IMG/VR virus record: IMGVR_UViG_3300018422_000010
Location: 1 to 27,815 of that record
Length of the DNA: 27,815 nucleotides
DNA from: a virus
Strand: one strand, 5' to 3'
Shown here in pieces: positions 15,351 through 22,114 of this stretch. The position numbers were made by a program, and so were the translations under genes. Each line of letters opens with the position of its first letter. Within the stretch, counting starts at the first letter, position 1. The notes under the pieces are model-generated. The model made no database searches. It saw only the letters and a list, made by a program, of their open reading frames with translations, and was not told the origin of the DNA.

Positions 15351-16816
15351 CCGACCAACCTCCGGGAGTGGCGGATCTCCGATCGGGATTGCGCCTGGCC
15401 GGGTTGCGTGGCGGCTCCGAACGGTTTGAAGGTGCCTGGGAGTGAAGGCGTGGCGCCGGCATGAAGCGCGAGCGCGAGCGCCCAAAAGCGATCGGCGTGG
15501 CCATTGGTCCCGCGATCGGCCGCGAAACGCACATTGCCGGCGAGCGTCGTTTCTTTTTTCACGGCGCGCAGATCGGCGGTGATGAATTTGTCGTCGGGAA
15601 TTCGCACGCGCATTTCCTCGAACGCGATCTTCATCGGGTAAGCCAGCTCCTCTTTCACCCGCGGCGTGAATGTGACCGCTTCCACTTTATATTCGCCGTG
15701 CGCCTGCCTGGCCCGCTCGGCGAACTGGATGCCGATGCCGGTGTCGTCGATGCAGCAACGGCGCACCTGCGGAAGGGCGAGGATGGAATACAACTCGGCT
15801 TCCTGCGCGTCGAACCGCTGGCGATGCAGCTCGATCACGCGGCGGGTGTAGAACACGTCGCCCAATTTTTCGAGCACCCAGATGACCGTGAGATCATGGC
15901 GCCGGCCAACGTCGACGCCGACAAACAGTTCGCCCTTCGCGTCGCCGAGATCGGTCTGCCATTTTTCCTCGAGTCGATACCGGCACTTGATGATCTGCTC
16001 GTATTCCAGGAACGCGGAGGCATCGTCGGCCGGGTTGCAGCAATACTCCTGCTGCCAGGTCTCTTCGTCGCCGCACTCGTTCCGGACCATCTGCATGTAT
16101 TCGTCCTCGTTCATCAGGAGCCGAGGATCCGCGGGATCGAGATTTCGCCAGGCTGGTTTCAACTTCACGAGCAAGCCTTCGCGAAGCGCGTCTTCGAGTG
16201 TGACCCGATGGAGCGAAAAGCCTTTCGGGTTTCCCTTCTCGCGGATCTCGCGAATCAGCTCGTTGAAATAATTGTGGCTGCCGCGGTGCGTGGAAAAGAT
16301 GACCAGCCGGCCGCCCCAGGTGATTCCCGGATAACCGATCGCGAATAGTTTCCGATTCTCCGGATTGAGCGCGAACTCATCCATCTTGCGCGTACCGCGT
16401 TTGCCGGCCTGCGCGTCGACGTTCGAACTGAGGTTCCAGATGTTGCGCTCGTTCGCGAGCGGAAGCCGGAGGGCGCTTATCTTTTTGCCTTCCACTTCGA
16501 TGATCGATTCGCCGAGATCGCCGGCCGCGATGTTCATGGCGCGCGCCCACATCTTGCAATCCTCGCCGTAGAGTTGCGCCTGGATCTGATCGCGCGAGCT
16601 GACCCAGCAATCGAACGGCCAGCCGGCGCCGGCCGTTTCCATGACGGTGTCGTAAGCATCGCACCAGGAGAAACCGAGCTGGCGCGATTTCTCGCAAATC
16701 TTTTTGCGCGAGCGATCGGCGTTCCAGCGGCCCTGGAAGGGAAGGAATCGTTTCGCGCGGATCTGTTCTTCCCATTCGAGAATTTCGCGCTCGGATCGTG
16801 GAATAAAAATAGTCAT
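15347..16816 (-). CDS. Terminase large subunit (Mu gp28-like)
   Basis: This 489-residue packaging motor has both enzymatic halves. The ATPase half has a Walker A variant around 42-50 (EKSRQLGFSW, as in gp28-like proteins that use KSRQ.G), a Walker B at 144-149 (KMDEFA, D146/E147) and a coupling segment at 174-182 (FSTHRGSHN). The nuclease half has an RNase H-like fold with D302 (FVGVDVGRRHDLTVIWV), D357/D358 (CCIDDTGIG) and D442 (GHADRFWALALAL). It cuts and pumps phage DNA through the portal. In Mu-type phages it packages headful from integrated copies and so carries host DNA at the ends. Its start shares an ATGA with the small terminase gene. The last 30 residues are polar. Confidence 0.92.
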   Translation of the reverse strand: MTIFIPRSEREILEWEEQIRAKRFLPFQGRWNADRSRKKICEKSRQLGFSWCDAYDTVMETAGAGWPFDCWVSSRDQIQAQLYGEDCKMWARAMNIAAGDLGESIIEVEGKKISALRLPLANERNIWNLSSNVDAQAGKRGTRKMDEFALNPENRKLFAIGYPGITWGGRLVIFSTHRGSHNYFNELIREIREKGNPKGFSLHRVTLEDALREGLLVKLKPAWRNLDPADPRLLMNEDEYMQMVRNECGDEETWQQEYCCNPADDASAFLEYEQIIKCRYRLEEKWQTDLGDAKGELFVGVDVGRRHDLTVIWVLEKLGDVFYTRRVIELHRQRFDAQEAELYSILALPQVRRCCIDDTGIGIQFAERARQAHGEYKVEAVTFTPRVKEELAYPMKIAFEEMRVRIPDDKFITADLRAVKKETTLAGNVRFAADRGTNGHADRFWALALALHAGATPSLPGTFKPFGAATQPGQAQSRSEIRHSRRLVG

Positions 16817-17385
16817 GCGATCGCGCCGAGTTCCTGATCGATGAGCTTGCGGGTCTCGGCCGTGATGCCGCCGCGCTTCTGTTCTTTGTCGAGCGTTTTG
16901 GAAAGCGCGGCTTTTTTCTCTTCGCGTTCGCGCTCGCGTTTTTCGTAGTCGCGAACCTTCAGTTCCAGGGCGCCCGTGATCGCATCGCTCCTGGTCAAAC
17001 GGCTCACTGAAAGAGTCATGGCGTCCACGTCGACGCCCGTTTCATTTTCGGCCGCTTCGAGCAGCTCGTCGAAAATGTGACGGCTTAGCATTTTTCGGCT
17101 CGCCTTGAGCGTGTCCCCCTCGCCCGTTTCGGCGCCTTCGATTTCCAGCGCGACCTGCTTGGCCGTGCGCATGCGATGAAGGGCGCGCGCGAAGGTCACG
17201 TCGCGAAACGATTTCGCGCTCATGAGCGAGACAGTGAGGCCGAGACTCGCTGCCTTGTCCTTAATGTCGACCAGGCGCCTTTTCTTTTTCGGCAACTTGG
17301 CCAGCTCAAGGATGAACTGATCGAGCTGCTCGTCAGTCAAATCGGTCGCGATCTTGTTCTTATCCTTCTCGGGGTCCTTGGCCAT
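16813..17385 (-). CDS. Terminase small subunit, DUF3486 (Mu gp27-like)
   Basis: This 190-residue, helical and highly charged protein sits directly before the large terminase with an ATGA overlap. The N-terminal part (LTDEQLDQFILELAKLPKKK, RLVDIKDKAASLGLTVS) resembles the helix-turn-helix start of DUF3486. The central portion (ISRLTRSDAITGALELKVRD with preceding DELLEAAENETG) and the coiled-coil-like stretch YEKREREREEKKAALSKTLD fit the family. In Mu, gp27 is the partner that presents pac DNA to gp28. It starts 2 bases after the preceding stop and lacks a clear Shine-Dalgarno. Confidence 0.8.
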   Translation of the reverse strand: MAKDPEKDKNKIATDLTDEQLDQFILELAKLPKKKRRLVDIKDKAASLGLTVSLMSAKSFRDVTFARALHRMRTAKQVALEIEGAETGEGDTLKASRKMLSRHIFDELLEAAENETGVDVDAMTLSVSRLTRSDAITGALELKVRDYEKREREREEKKAALSKTLDKEQKRGGITAETRKLIDQELGAIA

Positions 17386-17387
17386 AA

Positions 17388-17744
17388 TCAGGAAAAACGG
17401 AGGCGCGGCCGACCGTGGATCGTGCTGAGGTTGGACCGCAACAACCCGGAGAACGCGCTATGAGCGACGCGCCACTTGCTCTCACGGCTTACATCTGTCC
17501 GGAAAAATCGGGTTTCTAAAATAGCTTCAAGAAACCGCGCAGGCTTCAAACCGCCCTGAAAATCACCGGAAACCGGGCCAGGCATCGCCGATCTGAGATT
17601 CGCCCATGATCGGGTTATTGGCAGGATCGAGCGTTTTGCGGCCTTTGTGGCGATTTTCGGCAAAATCGACGCTCCAGGATGCCTGCTATCGCGCGATCCG
17701 GACCCCGCCCGCAGTGCTGACACCTGGGAAAACAGGCCTTTCAT
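17388..17744 (-). CDS. Doubtful 118-residue ORF in a composition-shifted island
   Basis: The frame begins at 17744 with an ATGA shared with the upstream 62-residue gene and ends 2 bases before the small terminase start, so the packing argues for translation. Against it, the product (MKGLFSQVSALRAGSGSRDS and following) is Arg/Ser-rich, lacks predicted structure that I can see, and the DNA is locally less GC-rich (around 17500-17560). An alternative leftward frame reads ...VDFAENRHKGRKTLDPANN then PIMGESQIGDAWPGFR, which looks more protein-like but has no start codon upstream. The region may be an inserted extragenic element or a decayed gene whose outer frame preserved the translational relay. 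Confidence 0.4.
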   Translation of the reverse strand: MKGLFSQVSALRAGSGSRDSRHPGASILPKIATKAAKRSILPITRSWANLRSAMPGPVSGDFQGGLKPARFLEAILETRFFRTDVSRESKWRVAHSAFSGLLRSNLSTIHGRPRLRFS

Positions 17745-17929
17745 TGGTCGTCGCGCTTCCAAAAGTCGGCCGGGTCGTCGGTTTCGACTTCCGCGATGCG
17801 TTCCAGGTTGGCGTAGCCGCATTCCTCGGCCAGGCGGGCGCGCACCTTCCAGTATTCGATCTGCTCGATCAGCGTCAGCTCGCGCACCGGCGAGCAGCCG
17901 TCTTCGTAATCTTCGGAGCCGGGAAACAT
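17741..17929 (-). CDS. Small acidic helical protein
   Basis: This 62-residue protein has an amphipathic helix in the middle (LTLIEQIEYWKVRARLAEEC) and an acidic tail (VETDDPADFWKRDDQ). The start at 17929 is 1 base after the preceding stop. No family recognised. It lies in the small-gene block before terminase, where Mu-like phages keep small proteins of unknown role. Confidence 0.6.
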   Translation of the reverse strand: MFPGSEDYEDGCSPVRELTLIEQIEYWKVRARLAEECGYANLERIAEVETDDPADFWKRDDQ

Positions 17930-17930
17930 C

Positions 17931-18200
17931 TCAAATGAGCCCTGCCTTCATCAAAAATTCGTCGCCCGCGGCCGTCGTCTGCCAGCGGCGAAGATCTGGC
18001 CGGAGATCCTTCTCGACTTCTTCGATCCAGCCCTTGCTCTTCAGGTAACGCAGTTGCCGATCGAGTGTCTCTTTGTCGACGCCGTAACCATCCCTGATGA
18101 GCGCGCGCTTGATTCGATCCTCCGATAAACCGATCCGGCCGGCCGCGTTGCAAAGCCGCACCATCTTTTCTTGCAGCAATTCGATGTCTTCAGGTGTCAT
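17931..18200 (-). CDS. Small winged-helix-like protein
   Basis: This 89-residue protein has an arrangement like a winged helix: a first helix (EDIELLQEKMVRLCNAAGR), a helix pair LSEDRIKRALIRDGY and DKETLDRQLRYLKSKGWIEE, then a wing-like VEKDLRPDLRRWQTTAAGDE. The phrase YLKSKGWIEE resembles the end of the recognition helix plus wing. Mu-type phages often carry a small protein of this type beside the small terminase gene. DNA binding is a reasonable inference; whether it acts in packaging or regulation is unknown. It starts 4 bases after the preceding stop. Confidence 0.65.
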   Translation of the reverse strand: MTPEDIELLQEKMVRLCNAAGRIGLSEDRIKRALIRDGYGVDKETLDRQLRYLKSKGWIEEVEKDLRPDLRRWQTTAAGDEFLMKAGLI

Positions 18201-18204
18201 ATTT

Positions 18205-18699
18205 TTATTGCGCGCTTTTCACTCCGCGGGCGGCGGCTGCGGAAACCTCGCGGAGCAGGTTGTCTAGTTTCGTGTCGTATTGATCCAGCTTCCGCAGATG
18301 CGTTTCGGTCCGCTCCTGGAGACGGCTGACCGTGTCGCGTAACTTCGCGACAATCTGATCGCGCTCGCCGCCACGACGGAAAATAACTTCGAACGTTTCG
18401 AGCGTTCGCTTCAGATCGGAATTCACCCGCTCGTCGAAAGTGTGACGCGCGTTGGAGATTTGTTCTTCCAGGCCGACGTTCCGAAGCCGCTGCTCTTCTT
18501 TGTATATCTTGAAGTCTTCGACGGAGAGCAGCGTCTTTATGATCTCGTCGAAAGTCGGCTGCCGTCCGAACCACTTCTTTCCCTGATTGAGCGCGGTAAA
18601 AGTCACCGCTGCGATCGCAATCACGGTGAACACGCCGATTGCGGTCCAGCCGATTACTCCAGGCGTGAACCTGTCGAGACTTTGCGCGAGGAAAATCAT
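18205..18699 (-). CDS. Membrane-anchored coiled-coil protein (DUF2730/Mu gp25-like)
   Basis: This encodes 164 residues from the Met at 18699, which shares an ATGA with the upstream gene. It has one N-terminal membrane helix (about 12-33, GVIGWTAIGVFTVIAIAAVT) followed by a long coiled coil (about 50-155, for example LRDTVSRLQERTETHLRKLD). The topology and position before the small terminase match Mu gp25/DUF2730 proteins. Their role is not established. The sequence does not show which side of the membrane the coiled coil faces. Confidence 0.65.
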   Translation of the reverse strand: MIFLAQSLDRFTPGVIGWTAIGVFTVIAIAAVTFTALNQGKKWFGRQPTFDEIIKTLLSVEDFKIYKEEQRLRNVGLEEQISNARHTFDERVNSDLKRTLETFEVIFRRGGERDQIVAKLRDTVSRLQERTETHLRKLDQYDTKLDNLLREVSAAAARGVKSAQ

Positions 18700-18893
18700 G
18701 TGAGCTTCAGCTCCGCGCGGAGTCGCGCCATCGGGCCGATCGCGGCGAGGATGCGTTTGGAAAATGCCGCCAATTCTCTGTCGCTGCGGCAAAGAAAATG
18801 AATCACGAGCAGGCGCCGAGCGTTCGGCGCGCTCCCGCCTGGAAGCAGCCGAGCGTTCGCGCCTTCGAGAAGGTGTTGATCGTTGATTTTCAT
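18696..18893 (-). CDS. 65-residue protein of unknown role
   Basis: It starts at the Met at 18893, which shares an ATGA with the upstream gene; the longer open frame beyond is a shadow. The sequence is basic and helical in its second half (RELAAFSKRILAAIGPMARL). The piece NARRLLVIHFL vaguely recalls the first strand of amidase domains, but the protein is far too short for an amidase. No family recognised. Confidence 0.5.
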   Translation of the reverse strand: MKINDQHLLEGANARLLPGGSAPNARRLLVIHFLCRSDRELAAFSKRILAAIGPMARLRAELKLT

Positions 18894-19117
18894 TTCGCGT
18901 ATTCCGAAGCGGATGGATGAATTCCGCTGCCTTGGGGCGGTTCTGGCGGCACGGAATCGATGCCCACGCTCAACACGGCGTCCACTGCCGGCCATACCCG
19001 GCCGGGACTGAATAAGCCATGATGCCCATAAAGTTCGTCATAGAGTTTCTGGCGCAGGCTCTCCCGCGAAACTCCCGTTGCCTCCTCGACAATTTCTCCC
19101 AGCGACGATTGGCTCAT
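18890..19117 (-). CDS. 75-residue protein of unknown role
   Basis: The N-terminal half is helical (SLGEIVEEATGVSRESLRQK, then LYDELYGHHGLF), followed by a Pro-rich tail (SVPPEPPQGSGIHPSAS). Both ends are in ATGA overlaps, with the 19114-19704 gene and the 65-residue gene. I recognise no family. Confidence 0.55.
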   Translation of the reverse strand: MSQSSLGEIVEEATGVSRESLRQKLYDELYGHHGLFSPGRVWPAVDAVLSVGIDSVPPEPPQGSGIHPSASEYAK

Positions 19118-19704
19118 TGGAACTGTGAGCCTTTGTATTTCACGACCATGGTTCGAAACGCGCGGCCTTCCTTCCAGCCGTTACGCTGCGCGTTGATTCG
19201 GCAATAAATAAAACGCGTATAGCTCTCGCTCGACGAGCCGACGATTCGCCCATTCGAAGCAAGCCGGCGCCAGCGCCATTCGAGATTTTTGCTTTGATAA
19301 AAAATCCAGTGATCGCGACTGTCGGCGGACGACGCCGGAATCACCGTCGGCTCGACTTCGACGCTGACCGCTTTCGGCCCGAAATTTGGGTTCCCGGCTT
19401 CGTCGAATTTTTGCGGCGTGTCCGGCGCGCCGTCTTTGCCGTTCAGGCCGAATTCGCGCCGGAGATCGCTCAGGCATTTCTTCGTTGCGGCGATTTTCGC
19501 GTCGAGCTGGATCTTTCGCTCCGGATGTTTCGCGCGAATCCCTTCCAGGCTCGCGATGTAATCGAGCCAGATTGCTTCACAGCGTTTTTCCGGCGCCGCG
19601 ATCGGCGGCGTGGGAGTTTGCGGCGTGACGCTGAGAGCGGACGCCAGGAGCAATATCCCCGAGAGGATGATGACAATGGAGGGTGATACGTTGTTTTTTT
19701 TCAT
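19114..19704 (-). CDS. Exported protein with YegP/DUF1508-like C-terminus
   Basis: This 196-residue protein begins with a signal anchor or signal peptide (about 10-28, IVIILSGILLLASALS). A central charged, coiled-coil-like segment follows (LEGIRAKHPERKIQLDAKIA). The C-terminus contains a DUF1508-like piece: YQSKNLEWRWRRLASNGRIV followed by GSSSESYTRFIYCRINAQRN, resembling the family's W.WR..A.NG..I..S..Y.....C. YegP-type domains are small and of unclear biochemistry. In this context (next to a holin-like and a spanin-like gene) it probably acts in the envelope. A lysis or superinfection role is only an inference. Confidence 0.6.
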   Translation of the reverse strand: MKKNNVSPSIVIILSGILLLASALSVTPQTPTPPIAAPEKRCEAIWLDYIASLEGIRAKHPERKIQLDAKIAATKKCLSDLRREFGLNGKDGAPDTPQKFDEAGNPNFGPKAVSVEVEPTVIPASSADSRDHWIFYQSKNLEWRWRRLASNGRIVGSSSESYTRFIYCRINAQRNGWKEGRAFRTMVVKYKGSQFQ

Positions 19705-20045
19705 AGCTTTAGAGGATTTGCTGTCAGGATCGCGGCGATGCGCGCGCCTTTCGGCGCTTCCGCGATCACGTTTTTAACTTCCTTCTCCGTCATGCCGGCG
19801 TGCATGAGCAGGGCGAGCCGCGCGCGCAGGAGCAGCATTAAGCGACTCCAAACCGACGCGATGATCGGAAGTAGCGCGGCGAGAAAAGCGACGACGGCAT
19901 TAGCGACCATGTCGTCGGTGAGTTGAGAGACGGCCGTCTTCGTTGTGTCGTCGCTGATTCCGAAACGGATCCCGACGATCGCGAGCAACGCGCCGAGCCA
20001 ATGGCGCGCGACCGAGCCGAGAATTGTTTTCGCGACCGGGTTCAT
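19701..20045 (-). CDS. Holin-like membrane protein
   Basis: This 114-residue protein has two hydrophobic segments, about 12-28 (RHWLGALLAIVGIRFG) and about 48-74 (NAVVAFLAALLPIIASVW, extended to LMLLLRARL), and a positively charged, soluble C-terminus (MTEKEVKNVIAEAPKGARIA). Size and topology fit class II-type holins, which make the inner-membrane hole that starts lysis. It is flanked by exported proteins and follows the spanin-like lipoprotein with one small gene between. No endolysin is nearby. Both boundaries are ATGA overlaps. Confidence 0.6.
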   Translation of the reverse strand: MNPVAKTILGSVARHWLGALLAIVGIRFGISDDTTKTAVSQLTDDMVANAVVAFLAALLPIIASVWSRLMLLLRARLALLMHAGMTEKEVKNVIAEAPKGARIAAILTANPLKL

Positions 20046-20203
20046 TTTCCGATTGCGGAAGGCTCCGGGGTTTCATTAGTGGCCCCAATTGCAGCCGCCT
20101 GGTCCGCGACGCGTTGAACGATTGCCCTTACCTTGTTGTGATCGGACAGAAAGCAGATTTCCCGAACTGCTGCTTCGACGATATCTTCAAGCGTCTTGCT
20201 CAT
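20042..20203 (-). CDS. 53-residue helical protein
   Basis: It starts at the Met at 20203, sharing an ATGA with the spanin-like gene; a longer frame from 20266 would overlap that gene. The peptide is a single long helix candidate (TLEDIVEAAVREICFLSDHN, then KVRAIVQRVADQAAAIGA). No family recognised. Position between spanin-like and holin-like genes suggests a lysis regulator such as an antiholin, which is speculation. Confidence 0.55.
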   Translation of the reverse strand: MSKTLEDIVEAAVREICFLSDHNKVRAIVQRVADQAAAIGATNETPEPSAIGK

Positions 20204-20874
20204 ACCCGGAAGTAAGCGCGCGCCGCGGTGGTCGCGCCCTTGAAGCTCCATTTCCCCAAAAGCCAAAGGACGAAGAGCGCGCCGATCGCGAGCGCGATGA
20301 ACCCGCCGAAGATCCGCCAGACCCAGCGGAGAATTTTTTGCTGAATGACTTTTTTCTCTGCGACGATCCGCGCGTTGCGCTCGTCGGTCGCGATCGCGGC
20401 GTTTTGAATCGCGCCGCGCTGATAAACTTCGAAGTGGGATTGGACCTCCGCCTTGTATACCGCGGAAGCTGCGTTGTCCTTTTTCGCCTGCTCGATCTCA
20501 GCGTTCGCGGCGTTCAGGTTGGTCGAAAGCGCGCCTTCAGTGACGATCTTCGCGTCGACGGCCGCGAGCAACTTATTAACTTCCGGCACGATCTCCGGGG
20601 GGACTACCTTCGACAGCGCGACGACTCTATCCCGCAAGTCGACGGACGCGCTCGAGACTTTGTCGTAATTCTTTTGCGCCGCGGAGACGTGCGCTTGTGC
20701 TCGCGAGATCGTCGCGTCTGTCTTCTCGATCGCCCTGCCAAGTTTTTTCGAGGAAGCGTTAAACTTCGTCGCGTCCGGAGCGTGATACGTCTTCGGCCGC
20801 GTGGCGCAGCCGCTTGCGCACAGGGCTAGCGCGACAAGCGCGATCGATCCGAAATTCTGGAGTGACAGCCGCAC
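20200..20874 (-). CDS. Lipoprotein with C-terminal membrane helix (unimolecular spanin-like)
   Basis: From the GTG at 20874 the product is 224 residues; a TTG at 20904 would add ten. The N-terminus is a lipoprotein signal (SIALVALALCASGC with lipobox ASGC, Cys about 23 from the GTG). The middle is a helical, coiled-coil-like region (for example SRAQAHVSAAQKNYDKVSSA and AEIEQAKKDNAAS). A single C-terminal transmembrane helix follows (GGFIALAIGALFVLWLLG), then a short positive tail. An outer-membrane lipid anchor plus an inner-membrane helix in one chain is the topology of unimolecular spanins (T1 gp11), which fuse inner and outer membranes at the end of Gram-negative lysis. The nearby holin-like gene supports this. 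T1 gp11 is shorter and beta-rich, so similarity is in topology. Confidence 0.6.
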   Translation of the reverse strand: MRLSLQNFGSIALVALALCASGCATRPKTYHAPDATKFNASSKKLGRAIEKTDATISRAQAHVSAAQKNYDKVSSASVDLRDRVVALSKVVPPEIVPEVNKLLAAVDAKIVTEGALSTNLNAANAEIEQAKKDNAASAVYKAEVQSHFEVYQRGAIQNAAIATDERNARIVAEKKVIQQKILRWVWRIFGGFIALAIGALFVLWLLGKWSFKGATTAARAYFRV

Positions 20875-20912
20875 GCTGAGGAGCGTCGGCAGCGTCCACC
20901 GCAATCGCTAGT

Positions 20913-20931
20913 GCTCTGGAGGCTCTAACGG
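20913..20931. repeat. 19-bp direct repeat, copy 2
   Basis: GCTCTGGAGGCTCTAACGG is identical to 12157-12175, with extended similarity on both flanks. It lies in the spacer 5' (in transcription order) of the spanin-like gene. The two copies occupy the two clearest intergenic gaps inside the leftward operon. Confidence 0.85.
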
Positions 20932-20950
20932 CTGCATCTCCGGGAAAAGT

Positions 20951-21313
20951 TCAGTTCGAGATCGTCGTCAGCGTTCCGTTGTCCAGATAGAGATAGGACG
21001 CCGCCCCAAAGCTCTTGCGATACACCCATTGCTCGCGTCTTCCACTCGCGTTTGTAGTCCGATAAACTTTACTCGGTTCGCCCCATGCGCGCAGGCATTG
21101 CTCTGCGTTCATCCCGATGCGCACTTTCTTTTCCGAGATGATCCGCTCTGTGTCGGCAGCTTCCTGTTTTGCCATTGCCTCTTTGGCGGGCGCGGAGGCG
21201 ATCGCATCCTCTCGCGCAACCTTGTCCGTAGCACTGGAGATGTAGAAGGCGAATCCGAAAATGACGACGGCAAGGATGCAAACAGTTCTGAGGTTCTTCA
21301 TGGCCGGATTCAT
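20951..21313 (-). CDS. Membrane-anchored BamE/SmpA-OmlA-like small protein
   Basis: This 120-residue protein has an N-terminal membrane helix (about 9-28, LRTVCILAVVIFGFAFYISS) and a soluble domain of the SmpA/OmlA fold type. The pattern RIGMNAEQCLRAWGEPSKVY, EQWVYRKSFG and YLYLDNGTLTTI corresponds to the family's G-M...V...LG.P..., WvY and yLyf.nG.l. Cellular relatives (BamE) aid outer-membrane assembly; phage copies are of unknown function and may act in lysis or exclusion. Its ATG overlaps the upstream stop by one base (TGATG). Confidence 0.7.
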   Translation of the reverse strand: MNPAMKNLRTVCILAVVIFGFAFYISSATDKVAREDAIASAPAKEAMAKQEAADTERIISEKKVRIGMNAEQCLRAWGEPSKVYRTTNASGRREQWVYRKSFGAASYLYLDNGTLTTISN

Positions 21314-21711
21314 CAGCGGGAACGCGGGCGGCGCATGTAGGGCTCCACGACCGTTCCATCTTTTCGAACATAACCGCTCACATGTTCCGTCTTGGCTGAG
21401 GAATTGTAGGCCGGCGCCAACCCATACTCGGACGGCGTGCTAGCCGAAGATGGCTGCGAAGAGGTTTGGCCGGCGAGCGCATCCAACCGGAGCCGGTCCG
21501 CCTTAATGCGGGCTGCACGAGCCTCGGCTTGCGCGTGGATTTTCGCCAACTCCGCTTCCGCAGCGAGCGCCCGCTGTTGCCAACCGCGCGCGATCTCATT
21601 CATCGCCAGCACGCGGGGCAGACAGGCATCTGCTGTCGCCAGGTCCGGCGTCTGCCCGAGCGCAGATAAGGCCGCGAGGCAGAGTGGCACAAGGGGGAAC
21701 AACATCTTCAT
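21313..21711 (-). CDS. Exported coiled-coil protein with VxGYxRxDGT tail
   Basis: This 132-residue protein begins with a signal peptide (MKMLFPLVPLCLAALSALGQ). A long Ala/Arg/Glu helix follows (LAAEAELAKIHAQAEARAAR), then a Ser/Pro/Gln linker and the C-terminal motif HVSGYVRKDGTVVEPYMRR. The motif VxGYxRxDGTxVxPHxR occurs at the end of many small bacterial secreted or nucleic-acid-associated proteins; here the usual His is Tyr. Function is unknown. It is the second gene of the leftward operon, followed by further exported proteins. Confidence 0.65.
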   Translation of the reverse strand: MKMLFPLVPLCLAALSALGQTPDLATADACLPRVLAMNEIARGWQQRALAAEAELAKIHAQAEARAARIKADRLRLDALAGQTSSQPSSASTPSEYGLAPAYNSSAKTEHVSGYVRKDGTVVEPYMRRPRSR

Positions 21712-21749
21712 GCCTGCCGTTTAGAGCAGTCACGATGCCATCGGATAGC

Positions 21750-22040
21750 CTACTTTCGGCCTTTCCTCTTAGCGTCGTAGCGCGGCGAATCCTCCGCGGC
21801 GCGCAGATGGGGAAAGCGGCCCTTTTGGCCTTCACTGCGCCCATCTTGCTCGCGCAAAATCTCCCGCCAGTTGTGGGGAAGGCTCGTGATTCCGCCGTGA
21901 GATTCGAAGTGATCGCAGAACGATTTCGCAAGAAAGCGAATCAAAGCTGACTTGTTGGTCCCCATCCGCCTGGCTACGGCATCCAACCGGGCGATCAGAG
22001 TGGCGTCGAGACGCACCGGGATGGGCTTTCCTTCGGCCAT
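21750..22040 (-). CDS. Ribbon-helix-helix regulator, first gene of leftward operon
   Basis: This 96-residue protein has an N-terminal CopG/Arc-type RHH domain: PIPVRLDATLIARLDAVARR then MGTNKSALIRFLAKSF, with the beta strand IPVRLD, helix A and the G(T)NKSALIRF turn before helix B. A charged, disordered tail follows (QKGRFPHLRAAEDSPRYDAK). RHH dimers bind DNA through the beta strand. It is divergent from, and paralogous to, the RHH gene at 22122: both have P-hydrophobic-P-hydrophobic-RLDA, AR..., RMG and S...IRF at matching positions. An excellent promoter (22077-22105) reads into it. It probably represses or activates one or both divergent promoters. Confidence 0.82.
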   Translation of the reverse strand: MAEGKPIPVRLDATLIARLDAVARRMGTNKSALIRFLAKSFCDHFESHGGITSLPHNWREILREQDGRSEGQKGRFPHLRAAEDSPRYDAKRKGRK

Positions 22041-22047
22041 TTTCCCT

Positions 22048-22060
22048 ATCGTATAACGAT
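22048..22060. promoter_or_regulatory. Operator-like palindrome 1
   Basis: ATCGTATAACGAT has perfect 5-bp arms (ATCGT/ACGAT) around a three-base centre. It lies between the leftward promoter and the leftward RHH start codon, so binding there could autoregulate the leftward gene. Confidence 0.6.
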
Positions 22061-22076
22061 TTTGAACATTGGCACG

Positions 22077-22105
22077 ATTATTTCTTTACATCTTTCGTAT
22101 ATCAA
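22077..22105 (-). promoter_or_regulatory. Leftward promoter for the long operon
   Basis: Read leftward, the -35 TTGATA (22105-22100, 5 of 6) and -10 AATAAT (22082-22077, 5 of 6) are separated by exactly 17 bases. Start would be near 22070, giving a roughly 30-base leader that includes palindrome 1. The -35 overlaps the left arm of palindrome 2, so a protein bound there would block it. Confidence 0.65.
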
Positions 22106-22114
22106 TACTATACG
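22085..22114 (+). promoter_or_regulatory. Candidate rightward early promoter
   Basis: TTTACA (22085-22090) and TATACG (22109-22114) are 18 bases apart; each is a partial match to the -35 and -10 consensus. Transcription would begin near the ATG at 22122, implying a leaderless or nearly leaderless message, which fits the absence of a usable Shine-Dalgarno (AGGA is only one base from the ATG). The -10 is the right arm of palindrome 2. Confidence 0.35.
22096..22114. promoter_or_regulatory. Operator-like palindrome 2
   Basis: CGTATATCAATACTATACG has perfect 6-bp arms (CGTATA/TATACG) with a seven-base centre. It overlaps the leftward -35 and the candidate rightward -10, so one bound regulator could cover both promoters. 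Confidence 0.65.

Noticed and set aside
15461-16348. Rightward ORF (295 codons) opposite the large terminase
   Set aside because: Antisense to clear terminase motifs; composition of a shadow frame.
18696-18893. N-acetylmuramoyl amidase fragment (NARRLLVIHFL)
   Set aside because: Only a short chance-like similarity in a 65-residue protein; no zinc ligands or remaining fold.
21596-21931. Leftward 111-codon ORF spanning the junction of two genes
   Set aside because: Overlaps both neighbours in another frame and lacks any protein-like pattern.
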